The notes: generated from the letters alone by a model not told the origin. A DNA stretch of 64,000 bases from Fibrobacterota bacterium (GCA_003165595.1 PLWQ01000007.1:18108-82107); one strand, 5' to 3'; numbered from the stretch's first letter, positions 38,233-49,152 are shown. Program-made: numbers and translations.

Positions 38233-40953
38233 ATGGAAAAGGGGCGGGCTACGCTCAAGGACCTGCATTTCTTTTCGAATTACAAATGGCCGCTGTTTGT
38301 GCTGCTGTTCTGCTGTTTTGCCGGGGCAATCCTGGGAGACAGCACCGCGGAAGCGCTGCTGCTGGCGCACTTCGACCCGCATGTGATACCCACCATGTTT
38401 CTCGTGAACGCGGCGTTCCTGTTCTTCCTGTCCGCGTTTCTCATCTCGCTTATTGACAGAGTGGACAGAGGCTTGCTTTTTCTTGCCTTGTCTTTTGGCC
38501 ATGGAGCCGTGCTGTTTCTCATCCGCGCCAGTTTGCTGTTCCATGCCGATTTCCTGTATCTGCCGCTGTTTTCCTACGCCTATGTCACCAAGATCCTCCT
38601 GTTCCTGATGTTCTGGACCCTTGCCAACGACCTCGTAGATTCGCGTCGCGCAAGCTACGAATTCCCCTTTGTCGCCGCGGGCGGGACGCTGGGCGCGATT
38701 ATGGTCTCGTTCTGCATCCCGACGCTGCTGAGAATCATTTCCCCGGAGAACCTGCTTGTGGTCTGGGCGCTGCTTTCCGTCGGGCTCGGCTGTCTTTTTG
38801 TGCCCTTTCGGGAAGTGTTCGGAGCGGCATTCAAGCCCGCGGCGGACCGCAAGGTGCGCACTGCCCGGACGCTCGCCGGCGTCGTCGACGACATGAAGCT
38901 TGTCAACAGGGAACCGCTGCTGCGGAACATGGCCGTGTTCTATTTCCTGCTATTCTTTGTACTGCTCAACCAGCACTATACGTTCTATTCACAGCTCAAG
39001 AGACATCTCGCGGACGCAAAGGACATCGCGTCGTTTCTCGGATACTTCAACGGCATAAGCATGTTTGCAACCATCTCGCTTCAGCTGGGCGTTTCCGGTT
39101 TTGTGCTCAAGAGGATCGGGTCCACGCGTTCCATGCTCTTTTTGCCGGGGATTTTATGCGCCGTGTTTGCCGTCCTCAGCGTGGCTGCGGTTGCTTTCGG
39201 CCTGGATAGCGCCGGGCCGGGCACCGCGGCAGCGCAGTTTCTCTTCTGGGCGATCGTGGGCGGCATGGGAATGCGCGTGGCGTTCTTCGATTCCTTTTTC
39301 TCGCCGAACTTCCAGGTTTTCTTTTCAAGCCTTCCGCAGGAAATCAGGGGAAGAGGCAAGTTGTCCATCGAAGGCGTCGTGAAACCGGCCGCGATTGCAG
39401 TCGCCAGCGTGTGGATACTGGTCGCGGTGCCACATCTCCCGCTCGCCGCGAACATGGCCGTGCTCTTCGTAGTGTCGGCGGCGGTGGTGGTGCAAACGTT
39501 CCGGATCCGCAGCAAATATGCCCAGAGCCTTACCTCCTACCTTTCCGGGTTCAGGTCAAAGAAGCTGCCGTCGCTCTTCCACCTGGTAGACGTGCCGAAC
39601 GCGGAGAATTTTCTCTCGATGCTGGGGACAATTCTTGAGAAAGAGGAATACGAGATCAAGAAGTTCATTATCGAAGTACTGGCGGGAATGAATGCCAAGG
39701 AATCCGTGGGAATGCTCGTTGAGTACATTGATAAATGTGATAGTGTGACGCGTGCGACCATCGTCTCCATGCTCACGAGGCTCCGGCGCGACGACTGCAG
39801 GAGCACGTTCACGCGGCTCCTGGAGGACAAGGACGAACGGGTCGTTGCCAACAGCATCCTTGCGCTTGCGGCCTACAAGGATGCCGAAACGCACGAAGGG
39901 CTCGAAGTATATCTTCACCACGCCGACAACAGGATCCGTGCCAACGCGGTGGTTGTGGAATGGGACCGGATGAAAAGCCAGCGGCAACGGGAGAACCTGC
40001 TGGAGATTCTTGATCGGATGCTTGCTTCGGAAGACAACGAAGACGTCGCCAGCGCCTTGTATGCCATCGGTGAAATCGGGTCGCTCGACTTGCTGCCCGT
40101 CGTTTCGGCTTTTGTTGAAAAGAATCCCCGGCGCGCCAAAACGTCGCTGTCAATCCGGCATCAGCTCGTTACCGCGCTGGCAAAAATGCAAAGCGAGCAG
40201 TCGTTCGACCTTATCCTGACGCTGTCGGGGGGAGCGCACGCCAGGGCGCTATGCGACCTGTGCCGCGGCGTGGAACTGCTGGTGGAGAACGGGTATCCTT
40301 TGTCCAGATGCCTGCAGCGGATCCAAACCGAGCACTACGTGCGCCGCGGCATCATTCTCAAGGCCCTGTTCTCGCGAAGGACCGAGCTTGCCAAGACGGA
40401 TTGCGCGCTTCTGGAGAGCGTCGCGCAGGCCGAGGCGGCGTCGATCCATTCCGACTGGCTTTCCTTGTGTATACTTGACACAAAGGGAACCTTCAAGGAG
40501 GTCGCGCTTCTGAGGACCGCCATATACGAATCGTGCATCCTCGAAAAAACGCGCAACCTCATCTACATTGCGGCGCTGCTCGACGATACCGGGCTCATAG
40601 GCGCCGTCATGCAGCGCCTGAGACACCCCAACAGGCATGTGCGGGCCCGCGCGTTCGAAGTGCTCGACAATGCCGGAAACTCGCATGTAAACCGGTGGCT
40701 ACTTTCACTGCTCGATTCCGAAGACGCGATGAAGCACGGACGCGACGCGACGATATCGTTCAAACAGCGGTCGAAGACCCTGGTGGAAACGGTATCCGAG
40801 CACGTCACAAGTTCAAACGAATGGCTCAGGCTATGCGCCCTATATGCTTCGGGAGCGTTGTTCGACACTACGCGCGACGTGCGCTGGCAAAAGCTGTACC
40901 AGAAGGGCCTCGAAGCGACGGCGCACGCGGCCAATGCCACCCCGGTGACGTAA
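38233..40953 (+). CDS. Nucleotide-carrier-like membrane protein with HEAT repeats
   Basis: 906 residues. The first 420 or so contain about 12 hydrophobic helices in the MFS-like pattern of NTP/NDP carriers (PLFVLLFCCFAGAILGDS near the start, ILLFLMFWTLANDLVDSRRA in the middle). The soluble remainder (about 450-890) is a chain of HEAT-type helical repeats (NAENFLSMLGTILEKEEYE, VANSILALAAYKDAETHEG, PNRHVRARAFEVLDNAG). A cyclic-nucleotide-binding protein follows by 23 bp. Carrier plus HEAT plus cNMP-binding layouts are known in deltaproteobacteria and chlamydia-related bacteria. The transported substrate is unknown. ATG 38233 is preferred to TTG 38185. Confidence 0.7.
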   Translation: MEKGRATLKDLHFFSNYKWPLFVLLFCCFAGAILGDSTAEALLLAHFDPHVIPTMFLVNAAFLFFLSAFLISLIDRVDRGLLFLALSFGHGAVLFLIRASLLFHADFLYLPLFSYAYVTKILLFLMFWTLANDLVDSRRASYEFPFVAAGGTLGAIMVSFCIPTLLRIISPENLLVVWALLSVGLGCLFVPFREVFGAAFKPAADRKVRTARTLAGVVDDMKLVNREPLLRNMAVFYFLLFFVLLNQHYTFYSQLKRHLADAKDIASFLGYFNGISMFATISLQLGVSGFVLKRIGSTRSMLFLPGILCAVFAVLSVAAVAFGLDSAGPGTAAAQFLFWAIVGGMGMRVAFFDSFFSPNFQVFFSSLPQEIRGRGKLSIEGVVKPAAIAVASVWILVAVPHLPLAANMAVLFVVSAAVVVQTFRIRSKYAQSLTSYLSGFRSKKLPSLFHLVDVPNAENFLSMLGTILEKEEYEIKKFIIEVLAGMNAKESVGMLVEYIDKCDSVTRATIVSMLTRLRRDDCRSTFTRLLEDKDERVVANSILALAAYKDAETHEGLEVYLHHADNRIRANAVVVEWDRMKSQRQRENLLEILDRMLASEDNEDVASALYAIGEIGSLDLLPVVSAFVEKNPRRAKTSLSIRHQLVTALAKMQSEQSFDLILTLSGGAHARALCDLCRGVELLVENGYPLSRCLQRIQTEHYVRRGIILKALFSRRTELAKTDCALLESVAQAEAASIHSDWLSLCILDTKGTFKEVALLRTAIYESCILEKTRNLIYIAALLDDTGLIGAVMQRLRHPNRHVRARAFEVLDNAGNSHVNRWLLSLLDSEDAMKHGRDATISFKQRSKTLVETVSEHVTSSNEWLRLCALYASGALFDTTRDVRWQKLYQKGLEATAHAANATPVT

Positions 40954-40976
40954 CTGGAAACAATGGGCGGGAATAT

Positions 40977-41507
40977 ATGGACTCGAAAGCGTTGAAGTCG
41001 TTTGATCTGCTCGAAAACGTCATTTTCCTCAAGAAGACGCCGCTGTTCTCGGCCGTTCACACGAGCGAACTGCGGGCGGTTGCCGCGGTGGTGGAGGAGT
41101 TTACGGTTGAAGCCGGAGGCGAGCTTGTCAAGGAGAGCGATCCCGGCGACTGCGTGTATATCATCAAGGACGGCACGGTGCGCATCACCAAGAAGACGGC
41201 CGACAACAGGACGCTCGATCTTGCCGAGCTTTCGCCGGGCGAAAGCTTCGGCGAGATGGCTCTTTTCGACGACGAAGCGCGCTCCGCGAGCGCGGTTGCG
41301 CAAACCAGATGTTCTCTTTTGAGAATCAAGCGCGACGACCTGATCGACGTCATCCTCGAATACCCGATGATCGCCATAGAAATGCTTCGCATTTTCGTGA
41401 GGCGGCTGCGTAAATCCAACGCGCGCGTCGAGGCCCTGTCGGCCGGGAGGCCCAAAGGCGAGGAGAGACATTCCCAAGGCGATCTTTCACATCACGGAAA
41501 CAACTAG
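40977..41507 (+). CDS. Cyclic-nucleotide-binding domain protein
   Basis: 176 residues: a short N-terminal helix, then a complete CRP-type beta-roll (about 20-145) with GDCVYIIKDGTVRI and the phosphate-binding cassette LSPGESFGEMALFDDEARSASAVA. No helix-turn-helix follows; the last 25 residues are polar. It therefore binds a nucleotide but not DNA, and probably regulates its neighbour, the HEAT-repeat carrier, whose stop lies 23 bp upstream. GGCGGG precedes ATG 40977. In the phosphate-binding cassette the FGE-A and R-A positions are present, so cAMP or cGMP binding is plausible. Confidence 0.85.
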   Translation: MDSKALKSFDLLENVIFLKKTPLFSAVHTSELRAVAAVVEEFTVEAGGELVKESDPGDCVYIIKDGTVRITKKTADNRTLDLAELSPGESFGEMALFDDEARSASAVAQTRCSLLRIKRDDLIDVILEYPMIAIEMLRIFVRRLRKSNARVEALSAGRPKGEERHSQGDLSHHGNN

Positions 41508-41528
41508 TTGTACCCGGAAAGGACCATC

Positions 41529-42980
41529 ATGCACCTACGAAACCGACGTTCTGCCCTCTCGTGGCGCTGGCTGCTGATCGGAGCTCTCGTGGCCGGCTGC
41601 ACTGCGCCCAAACAGTCGGAAATCCTCATTCACATGCTGCCGGCCCAGGAAGAATACTTTGCAAAAGAGATCATGCCGGCGTTCGACAAAGACAGCAAGG
41701 CGAAAACCGCCGTGGTGCATTACGAGAACACGGCCGACCTCGAAAAGGAACTCACCGAGCATGCCGGCAAAGCCGCGATTGTCAAGATTCCTTTCGACAA
41801 ATGCAAGACGCTTATCAGAAAGAATTACCTCAAGTCCCTCGACTCGTTTCTGTCCGATAAGGAAATGGAGGATTTCAGGTCAACCTACATGCTCACCTCG
41901 CTGGGCACCTACGACGGTAAACAGTATCTTGTGCCGCGCAAGTTTGAGACCAGGATCATGGTGTACTGCAAGAGCAAGGTGGCCGATGCCGTTACCCGGT
42001 GGCACACCTACAAGGATGCCATAGATGCCGACATGAAGAAGATAAACGGGTATGGGCTTCCTTCGACCTACACACTCAAAGAGGATCCCAACAAGTGGGA
42101 CTTTTTCGATGTGTATGTGGTCGGCTGGATCTGGGCACACACCCCGTATGACGGCAAAACCACGGGGCGCGTAGGGCATCGCTCGAAGCGGTATTCGGGC
42201 ACCTCCCTGCGCATCGTGGACCGTGTCTTCCAGTGCGGCGGCGACAGCGCGCAGGTCCTCAGTATGACCGGTGACGCGGTGACCGACGCGTTCATGTGGG
42301 AGGCGGTCTACGCGTCGACAATTTACAACAAGAGAATGATGGATGAGCCTTGGAGCGGCACCGAGATCTGGAAGGCATTCCGCGAGGGCGACGTTTTCCT
42401 GGCGTTCATGACGCAAATCGACTGTTTCTTTATCCACGGAACCGGCCGGGACGGGCTCGACGGGTACCTCAAGAACCCCGACGACATGGGCGTGGCGGTG
42501 ATGCCCGCGGGGTGTTCGGTTCTGCTGGATCCCCACGGCAATCCGCTGCGCGAGGGCGGCAGGACGATCACCACCGGCGGCTGGTGGTGGGGAATTCCCG
42601 CAACAACGCCCGATCCGCGCCTGTCCTATCAGATGGCGCGGTTTATCACCAACACAAAGTGTCAGGTGGAGGACTGCAGCAGGTTCGGCATGATTCCGGT
42701 TCGGAAAGACATTCTCGGCGACATGTCGATGCTGTTCGGCGGCGGCTGGGTCACCGCTGTTTACGAAACATCGTTTCGGCAGCTGATGCTGAACAAATAC
42801 GTCTCGATCCCCGGCGATGTGCACTTCGACGACGTGAGCAACGTGTATCTTGACGCATGGTACGATATCGTCGTGCACAAGAACTGGTCCGACGCCGGCG
42901 ACGTGCCGCAATGGGACCATGTGAGAAAAGTGCTTGCCGGCACCTATGTACCGCGCGTATCTTCGATACTGGGAAAGTAA
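41529..42980 (+). CDS. Solute-binding lipoprotein, ABC-type family 1
   Basis: 483 residues with a lipoprotein signal (WLLIGALVAGC, Cys about residue 25). The mature protein follows the fold of extracellular solute-binding proteins, with MPAFDKDSKAKTAVVHYENT early, SKVADAVTRWHTYKDAI mid and a late TTGGWWWGIPATT aromatic patch typical of sugar binders. GGAAAGGA precedes ATG 41529. It starts 22 bp after the cNMP-binding gene, but no ABC permease or ATPase gene is nearby. It may deliver ligand to a distant transporter or act as a sensor. Confidence 0.75.
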   Translation: MHLRNRRSALSWRWLLIGALVAGCTAPKQSEILIHMLPAQEEYFAKEIMPAFDKDSKAKTAVVHYENTADLEKELTEHAGKAAIVKIPFDKCKTLIRKNYLKSLDSFLSDKEMEDFRSTYMLTSLGTYDGKQYLVPRKFETRIMVYCKSKVADAVTRWHTYKDAIDADMKKINGYGLPSTYTLKEDPNKWDFFDVYVVGWIWAHTPYDGKTTGRVGHRSKRYSGTSLRIVDRVFQCGGDSAQVLSMTGDAVTDAFMWEAVYASTIYNKRMMDEPWSGTEIWKAFREGDVFLAFMTQIDCFFIHGTGRDGLDGYLKNPDDMGVAVMPAGCSVLLDPHGNPLREGGRTITTGGWWWGIPATTPDPRLSYQMARFITNTKCQVEDCSRFGMIPVRKDILGDMSMLFGGGWVTAVYETSFRQLMLNKYVSIPGDVHFDDVSNVYLDAWYDIVVHKNWSDAGDVPQWDHVRKVLAGTYVPRVSSILGK

Positions 42981-43017
42981 AGAAAAGCACCCGGGAGCTT
43001 CGGCGTAACCTTGTGCA

Positions 43018-44571
<1,554 letters not shown>

Positions 44572-44699
44572 CGGGGCGGCCCCGGTTTGGGTGGTGCCTT
44601 CACGACGACGGCAACGGCCCGGACGCGCCGCCGGCCTTAGCTCTTTTGTCAATGTAGCCGTGCATGCGCGGCAGCAAAATCCTTTCCCACAATTTGCGG

Positions 44700-44816
44700 A
44701 TTACAGGCTGCTCACGAGGGGGTACATCCGGTTGTAATCGCGGTTCCCGAAGGTTCGCTGTCGCGTCTACTCCTTTAGTGTTGGATGCAGTCGTAGTCGT
44801 GGTGCTGCGGGATTTT
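44700..44816. repeat. Dispersed intergenic repeat A, copy 3 (long form)
   Basis: Full-length copy. It matches copy 1 over both halves (CAGGCTGCTCAC, TACATCCGGT, GTAATCGCGG, AGGTTCGC, GCGTCTACTCCT, GTCGTGGTGCTGCG) and copy 2 over the right half. It occupies the upstream part of the 487-bp gap between the TPR gene and the next operon, whose promoter starts 88 bp further on. Confidence 0.8.
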
Positions 44817-44903
44817 TCAGTACCACGGGTTGTGGTCGATTTGAGACACTCCACACCATGTGGTTAACATCTTGAAATTAATGGCGATTGCACGAATTGC
44901 CTG

Positions 44904-44932
44904 TTGACACACATTACGCAATGTTGTATAAT
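44904..44932 (+). promoter_or_regulatory. Consensus sigma-70 promoter
   Basis: Perfect TTGACA (44904-44909) and perfect TATAAT (44927-44932) with 17 bp between. Transcription should start near 44939, about 120 nt before ATG 45059. It is the best match to consensus in the window and drives the coiled-coil, AraC-like and transglutaminase genes. Confidence 0.85.
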
Positions 44933-44938
44933 TCGAAA

Positions 44939-45058
44939 CAGGCCATGATGGTACGGGTTTCCAAGCCGGAACCCGGTTATCCATGGCGGTTTTATCGAAG
45001 TGTGCCGAGGGTGCCCCTGCCAACAGGGCGCCGCCCCGGCCGAACAAAGGGGTGTGCC
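44939..45058 (+). promoter_or_regulatory. Structured 5' leader
   Basis: The 120-nt leader can form CCATGAT / ATCCATGG (44943 to about 44990) enclosing GGGTT / AACCC, then a strong GC hairpin GGTGCCCCTG / CAGGGCGCC just before the ribosome-binding site AAAGGGG. I match it to no known riboswitch. It may be a regulatory leader, or simply GC-rich DNA. Confidence 0.35.
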
Positions 45059-46345
45059 ATGAACCGTATCGACGAACTCTCGGAAAACATCGTCAATCTC
45101 TCCAAAAGCACCAGGGACTCCAATAAGTTTTACTCCATCCTTCTCGATGCGCGCGCGTCAACCGTGTCCGAGAATACCTACGACATCGCCGAACGGCTGC
45201 TGCGGGGCGAGACCGACAATGCCAAGGCGGCTCTGGAGCACCTGTGGTCGCTCAAGAAGACCATGCAGAACGAAAGCGAGATTTCCACCATCGACCTTCT
45301 TATCCAGTACTACCAGAGGAAGATGGATGTGGTTCGGAACAAAGAGGAACATATCAAGAGGATAAGCAAGGATTCGCGCGGGCTGCTCGAAGACAAGCGG
45401 AAACGCGATTCGGAAATCGCCACCATCAAGCAGGAGATCGGCGATTGTTCCAGCGAGCTGAGAGACCTTACGGTAAAGCTCGACAAGCTCAAAATCAAGG
45501 AGCAGGAGCTTAGCCTCATCGACACCCAGCTCAAGAAGGAACTCGATCTGAACGAGAACGAAATCATCAACGGATTATACGAAATCATCCTGTCGCAGCA
45601 GGAAGGCGAGAACCCGGTCGAGCAATTCACCGAAAAGCTGAATGGCCAGGTTGCCGACACTCCCGCCGGGGAGCCCGCTTCGGCCGCCCATGCTTCCGCG
45701 CCGTCCGCGGAAAGCGCGCCGCACAAGGACATCGACGACACCTCGGAACTGCCGCTTTCTAAAGTAAAGGACGCGGCGGTCGCCGACGTTCCCATCAACG
45801 ACGACATTTTCGAGGTTGACAAGGAGAAAACATCCGCGATTCCACTGGATGTCTTGAAACGGGCCAAGGGAGAGGATCTGGACGCCGGAGCACCCAAGGC
45901 GTTTGCGGAGCCCGACCTGTCGCCCTTCCCGAAATCGGTGGTGAAGACCACAAAGGGACGCGTGATAGGGGAATACTACTACGATGCCAAGGCCTACAAG
46001 AACAAACGTCATTACATTTTCAACTCGCGGTTTTTTCTCGACCAGATCACCAGCGCCCTCACCGTGCTTTCCGCCCGGTTCGATTCCCCCGTATACACGG
46101 AGCTGCTGCAGATGATTCAGGACGCTTACAAACGCATCTCCGAAAACCCCATGATGCATTTCGAGGTCTCCACGAGCGAATTTCTGAGCGAGCGCGCGCT
46201 CAAGGAACTGTGGCAAAATGTCAAGGCCCGCGATTTTGCCGAGGCATCGCGTTATTGCAAACGCCTGAGCGGCAAGATGGAGGCATTGCGGCCCAACTAC
46301 TATGCCATGCTCAAAGAACAAATGGCGCGGCATGTTTCCGAATAA
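45059..46345 (+). CDS. Coiled-coil protein of unknown function
   Basis: 428 residues that I do not recognise. The first 95 are helical (ENIVNLSKSTRDSNKFYSIL), then a coiled coil runs to about 185 (DKRKRDSEIATIKQEIGD, LDKLKIKEQELSLIDTQLKK). An Ala/Asp/Pro-rich spacer covers about 195-300, followed by a conserved-looking C-terminal domain (GEYYYDAKAYKNKRHYIF, FDSPVYTELLQMIQDAYKRI). There is no signal peptide. AAAGGGG before ATG 45059 fixes the start. Its end overlaps the next gene by 14 nt, so the two are translationally linked, and the downstream product is a membrane DNA-binding protein. Confidence 0.7.
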   Translation: MNRIDELSENIVNLSKSTRDSNKFYSILLDARASTVSENTYDIAERLLRGETDNAKAALEHLWSLKKTMQNESEISTIDLLIQYYQRKMDVVRNKEEHIKRISKDSRGLLEDKRKRDSEIATIKQEIGDCSSELRDLTVKLDKLKIKEQELSLIDTQLKKELDLNENEIINGLYEIILSQQEGENPVEQFTEKLNGQVADTPAGEPASAAHASAPSAESAPHKDIDDTSELPLSKVKDAAVADVPINDDIFEVDKEKTSAIPLDVLKRAKGEDLDAGAPKAFAEPDLSPFPKSVVKTTKGRVIGEYYYDAKAYKNKRHYIFNSRFFLDQITSALTVLSARFDSPVYTELLQMIQDAYKRISENPMMHFEVSTSEFLSERALKELWQNVKARDFAEASRYCKRLSGKMEALRPNYYAMLKEQMARHVSE

Positions 46346-47309
46346 GAAATCGTTTTTTCGGCGGCTGGCCCTGGCGATCAGGATCACGGCGATTCTCTTC
46401 CTTTTCGTGTGCGTGTGCTTTGCCGTCGCTGCTCACGACACGGCCCATAAACAACCGGTCAAAGGGAAAAATGCGGTGTTTACCGTGTCGCTCAAGGATT
46501 CGGCGAAAGGCAAGCAGGTTTCCGGGCGCACGGGCGTACCCAGGAGCGAAACCGTGCCTGCGGCGCGCGACACCTCCCGTTCAAGCAAAGGCACAACGCG
46601 ATCGGCCGACACCTCCGGCGCTCATGCCGCCGACACCACGGCGCCCAAGGCCGCCATTCACCGGGAGGATTCCGGTGTGGTCGGCGCAGTTCCCGCCGCG
46701 GTCGACACCGCGAAAAAGACCGGGCTCCTTGCGCATGATTCAGGTGCGGCAATGCCTTGGAAAACCAGGCAAGCCGTCGATTCCACCGTGGCGCGGAACA
46801 AACAGACCATGTCTCGATCGTATCCCGCGGCGCCTCACCGGGCGGGAACAACGCTGCCTTTCCGCCTGCTTGTCCTGCTCGTTTCGGTTGCTATTATTCT
46901 TGCGGCTGTAGTGGTTGTCAAACGGTACCGGGACCGGGTGCCCGGCCGCAGGTTTCTCACAACCACAAGACTCTCGGTGATGGACAAGGAAGTGCAGCGG
47001 GCATGTCGTTACATCGAACAGCACTACGCAGACCCGGGACTTACCCCGAAAACCGTGTGCGATGCGCTTGTTACCGGGGAGGCGTTTCTCGAAGCGCTCA
47101 TGGATCGCGACCTCGGCATAAGCGTGAGCGAGTTTATTATGCACGTGCGCGTCAACGGGGCCAAAAAGATTCTGGAAAAAGATGCGGCCGCATCGAAGGA
47201 ATCGGTGGCCAGCGAAACCGGGTTCGGGGATCCAGGCTCGTTCGAAACGGCTTTCAAAAAGGTAACCGGCGTCGAATTCGAAGTATATGCCAGGCAGTCG
47301 CCGGCCTAA
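46332..47309 (+). CDS. Membrane protein with AraC-type DNA-binding domain
   Basis: 325 residues. A first hydrophobic helix (about 13-34) is followed by about 130 residues rich in Ala, Thr, Ser, Lys and Asp, predicted periplasmic and disordered. A second membrane helix (about 175-197, LPFRLLVLLVSVAIILAAVVVV) leads to a cytoplasmic C-terminus with both helix-turn-helix units of AraC/XylS proteins (YIEQHYADPGLTPKTVCDAL; VNGAKKILEKDAAASKESVA; FGDPGSFETAFKKVTG). This gives a ToxR-like layout with an AraC reader. ATG 46332 lies inside the end of the previous gene. It may report an envelope state to the operon. It could equally be a tether that lost DNA binding. Confidence 0.7.
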   Translation: MFPNKKSFFRRLALAIRITAILFLFVCVCFAVAAHDTAHKQPVKGKNAVFTVSLKDSAKGKQVSGRTGVPRSETVPAARDTSRSSKGTTRSADTSGAHAADTTAPKAAIHREDSGVVGAVPAAVDTAKKTGLLAHDSGAAMPWKTRQAVDSTVARNKQTMSRSYPAAPHRAGTTLPFRLLVLLVSVAIILAAVVVVKRYRDRVPGRRFLTTTRLSVMDKEVQRACRYIEQHYADPGLTPKTVCDALVTGEAFLEALMDRDLGISVSEFIMHVRVNGAKKILEKDAAASKESVASETGFGDPGSFETAFKKVTGVEFEVYARQSPA

Positions 47310-47442
47310 CCGGCGGCACCGTACAATTGGAAATGGCGGCGGCCGGGATGCAAAGTCCGCACAAGCAAGCGATCACTTTCGAGCGTTGAACGCGGGTGCG
47401 ACGCATTGGTTGCGGCGAGCGCTCGAACACGAGAGGCGAACA

Positions 47443-48876
47443 GTGCTCCACGGCATCTGCAAAACCGCGCTTCCGCTGTGCGCAACGGCAATCGCCCTCA
47501 TTTTCTTCGGCCGGCCAGCCCTGTGCGCTCCGCCGCTCTCGGAATGGCGAATCCTCGAACAGACCGATACCCTTGACATCTACTACAAAGACCGCATTGT
47601 AGGAACGCTCATTCACGGCGTTCTTGTCGCCGACAGCGCCCAGGCCATTGTGAGCACCATGTCCATGTCGGTAGGAAAGACGGACGCGGGCATGAGTGAG
47701 ATGGAAGTGTTCGAGCAGCGGGTGTACGGCGTTGACGGCAGGATTCACAGCGCACGCCAGATCGTAAAGTCTCCCAGCGGGACCAACACGTGGGACGTTA
47801 TACAGACTCCGCAAGGATGGCGGCTGAGCGTTACCGCCGGCGGAGAAACGAACGCCAGCATCATCGACAGCGTGAGCGAAAGCCTGCTTCCCACCCTCGA
47901 TCTCACGAAACGGGTGAAGAAGATTCTTGTTTCCAAAGGCGACACTTGGCGCGACACCCAGCTCGATCTTGTTTCCGGGAAGCTCATTGCAAATTCGTAC
48001 CTGTGTACTGCGGTGGATTCGGTTTCCAAGGTCGTTTCCTTCGATGTGACGGACAACATGACGGGCCGTCGGCTGGAATGGCAGATCGACAGCCGTGGAA
48101 AGACGCTGATGCAGGAGATTGAAGGCATGTTCGTGGCAAAACGCGCTCCGGGTGCGGCCCAAAAGGCGAAGCGCAAGGAGACAACGACCGTGTCGGATCT
48201 GGGCGATCTTTTGTCGGTGCCCGCGGCGCGTGCCGCGGGAAGCGGCGAACGCATTTCCCTGGTGCTCCCGCCAGATGCGCCCCCGGACGCGTCCGTTGGC
48301 GCCCTGTACATTCACAAAGGCGACCGCTGGATTCTAAACCTCCCGCAGCCTGCGTGCTCATGCGTCGCTGCATCGAAGCCGGATTCGGCTCTGGTCGTCT
48401 TTACCAGGCCGACTCCCACGCTTCAATCGAATCATCCTTTAATTGCGCAGCTGGCCCGAAAAATAAAGGGTAATGAACAAAGCCCCTGTGCCGTGACGCT
48501 CGCACTCACGAAGTATGTGTTCTCGACTCTCGAAAAACGGCCCACCGCAACTTTCTCAAACGCACTGGAAACCCTGAAAGCGGGGTTCGGCGACTGCGGG
48601 GAACACGCGGTGCTTCTGGCCGCGCTGCTCAGAAGCCTCGGTATCCCGGCGCGGGTAGTGCTTGGATTGTACTACGATGGCGGGAAGAAGGCCTATACCG
48701 GTCACGCCTGGGTGATGGTCTGGACCGGATCATGGGTTTTTGCCGATCCCGCGTTCGGGGTATTTCCAGCCTGCAAAGACAGGGTTCCGCTGGTTATCGA
48801 TGACAATGGCCGCAATTCCGTCCTGCTGGCGCGACTCCTTGGCAGGATCAAAGTTGAGTATGTTTCCGACAGGTAA
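47443..48876 (+). CDS. Secreted transglutaminase-like protein
   Basis: 477 residues with a signal peptide (ALPLCATAIALIFFGRPALC). The middle is beta-rich. The C-terminal part (about 340-470) is a transglutaminase-like domain with the Cys-His-Asp triad in FGDCGEHAVLL, TGHAWVMVW and FADPAFG. Such domains act as proteases or as peptide-modifying enzymes in the envelope. GTG 47443 is chosen because GAGAGGCG precedes it and the signal peptide follows directly; the frame back to 47287 overlaps the AraC-like gene and has no signal. It is probably the last gene of the operon started at 44904. Confidence 0.8.
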   Translation: MLHGICKTALPLCATAIALIFFGRPALCAPPLSEWRILEQTDTLDIYYKDRIVGTLIHGVLVADSAQAIVSTMSMSVGKTDAGMSEMEVFEQRVYGVDGRIHSARQIVKSPSGTNTWDVIQTPQGWRLSVTAGGETNASIIDSVSESLLPTLDLTKRVKKILVSKGDTWRDTQLDLVSGKLIANSYLCTAVDSVSKVVSFDVTDNMTGRRLEWQIDSRGKTLMQEIEGMFVAKRAPGAAQKAKRKETTTVSDLGDLLSVPAARAAGSGERISLVLPPDAPPDASVGALYIHKGDRWILNLPQPACSCVAASKPDSALVVFTRPTPTLQSNHPLIAQLARKIKGNEQSPCAVTLALTKYVFSTLEKRPTATFSNALETLKAGFGDCGEHAVLLAALLRSLGIPARVVLGLYYDGGKKAYTGHAWVMVWTGSWVFADPAFGVFPACKDRVPLVIDDNGRNSVLLARLLGRIKVEYVSDR

Positions 48877-49152
48877 CGGGTATCACCTGAGGCTGCGATT
48901 TTTCAACGTTTCGATGCTTGATCTGCCAATAAGCCGCCGGTGCGAATCGAGGTCCCTTGTCGTTATTTCAATATGTGTATGCCTGCAATCAAACAATATT
49001 ATATTTTCCTATTCTGTCGACTTGATGAACCGTTTTGCTTCGGCAAGCGGACTGCGAAAGCACGTATTCGCGAGCGCGTAACTCCTCAACTGAGCGGTTG
49101 CGCTGCAGGGCGGATTCAATATGTTTGACACCCAAGGAACGGAGGAGATTAC

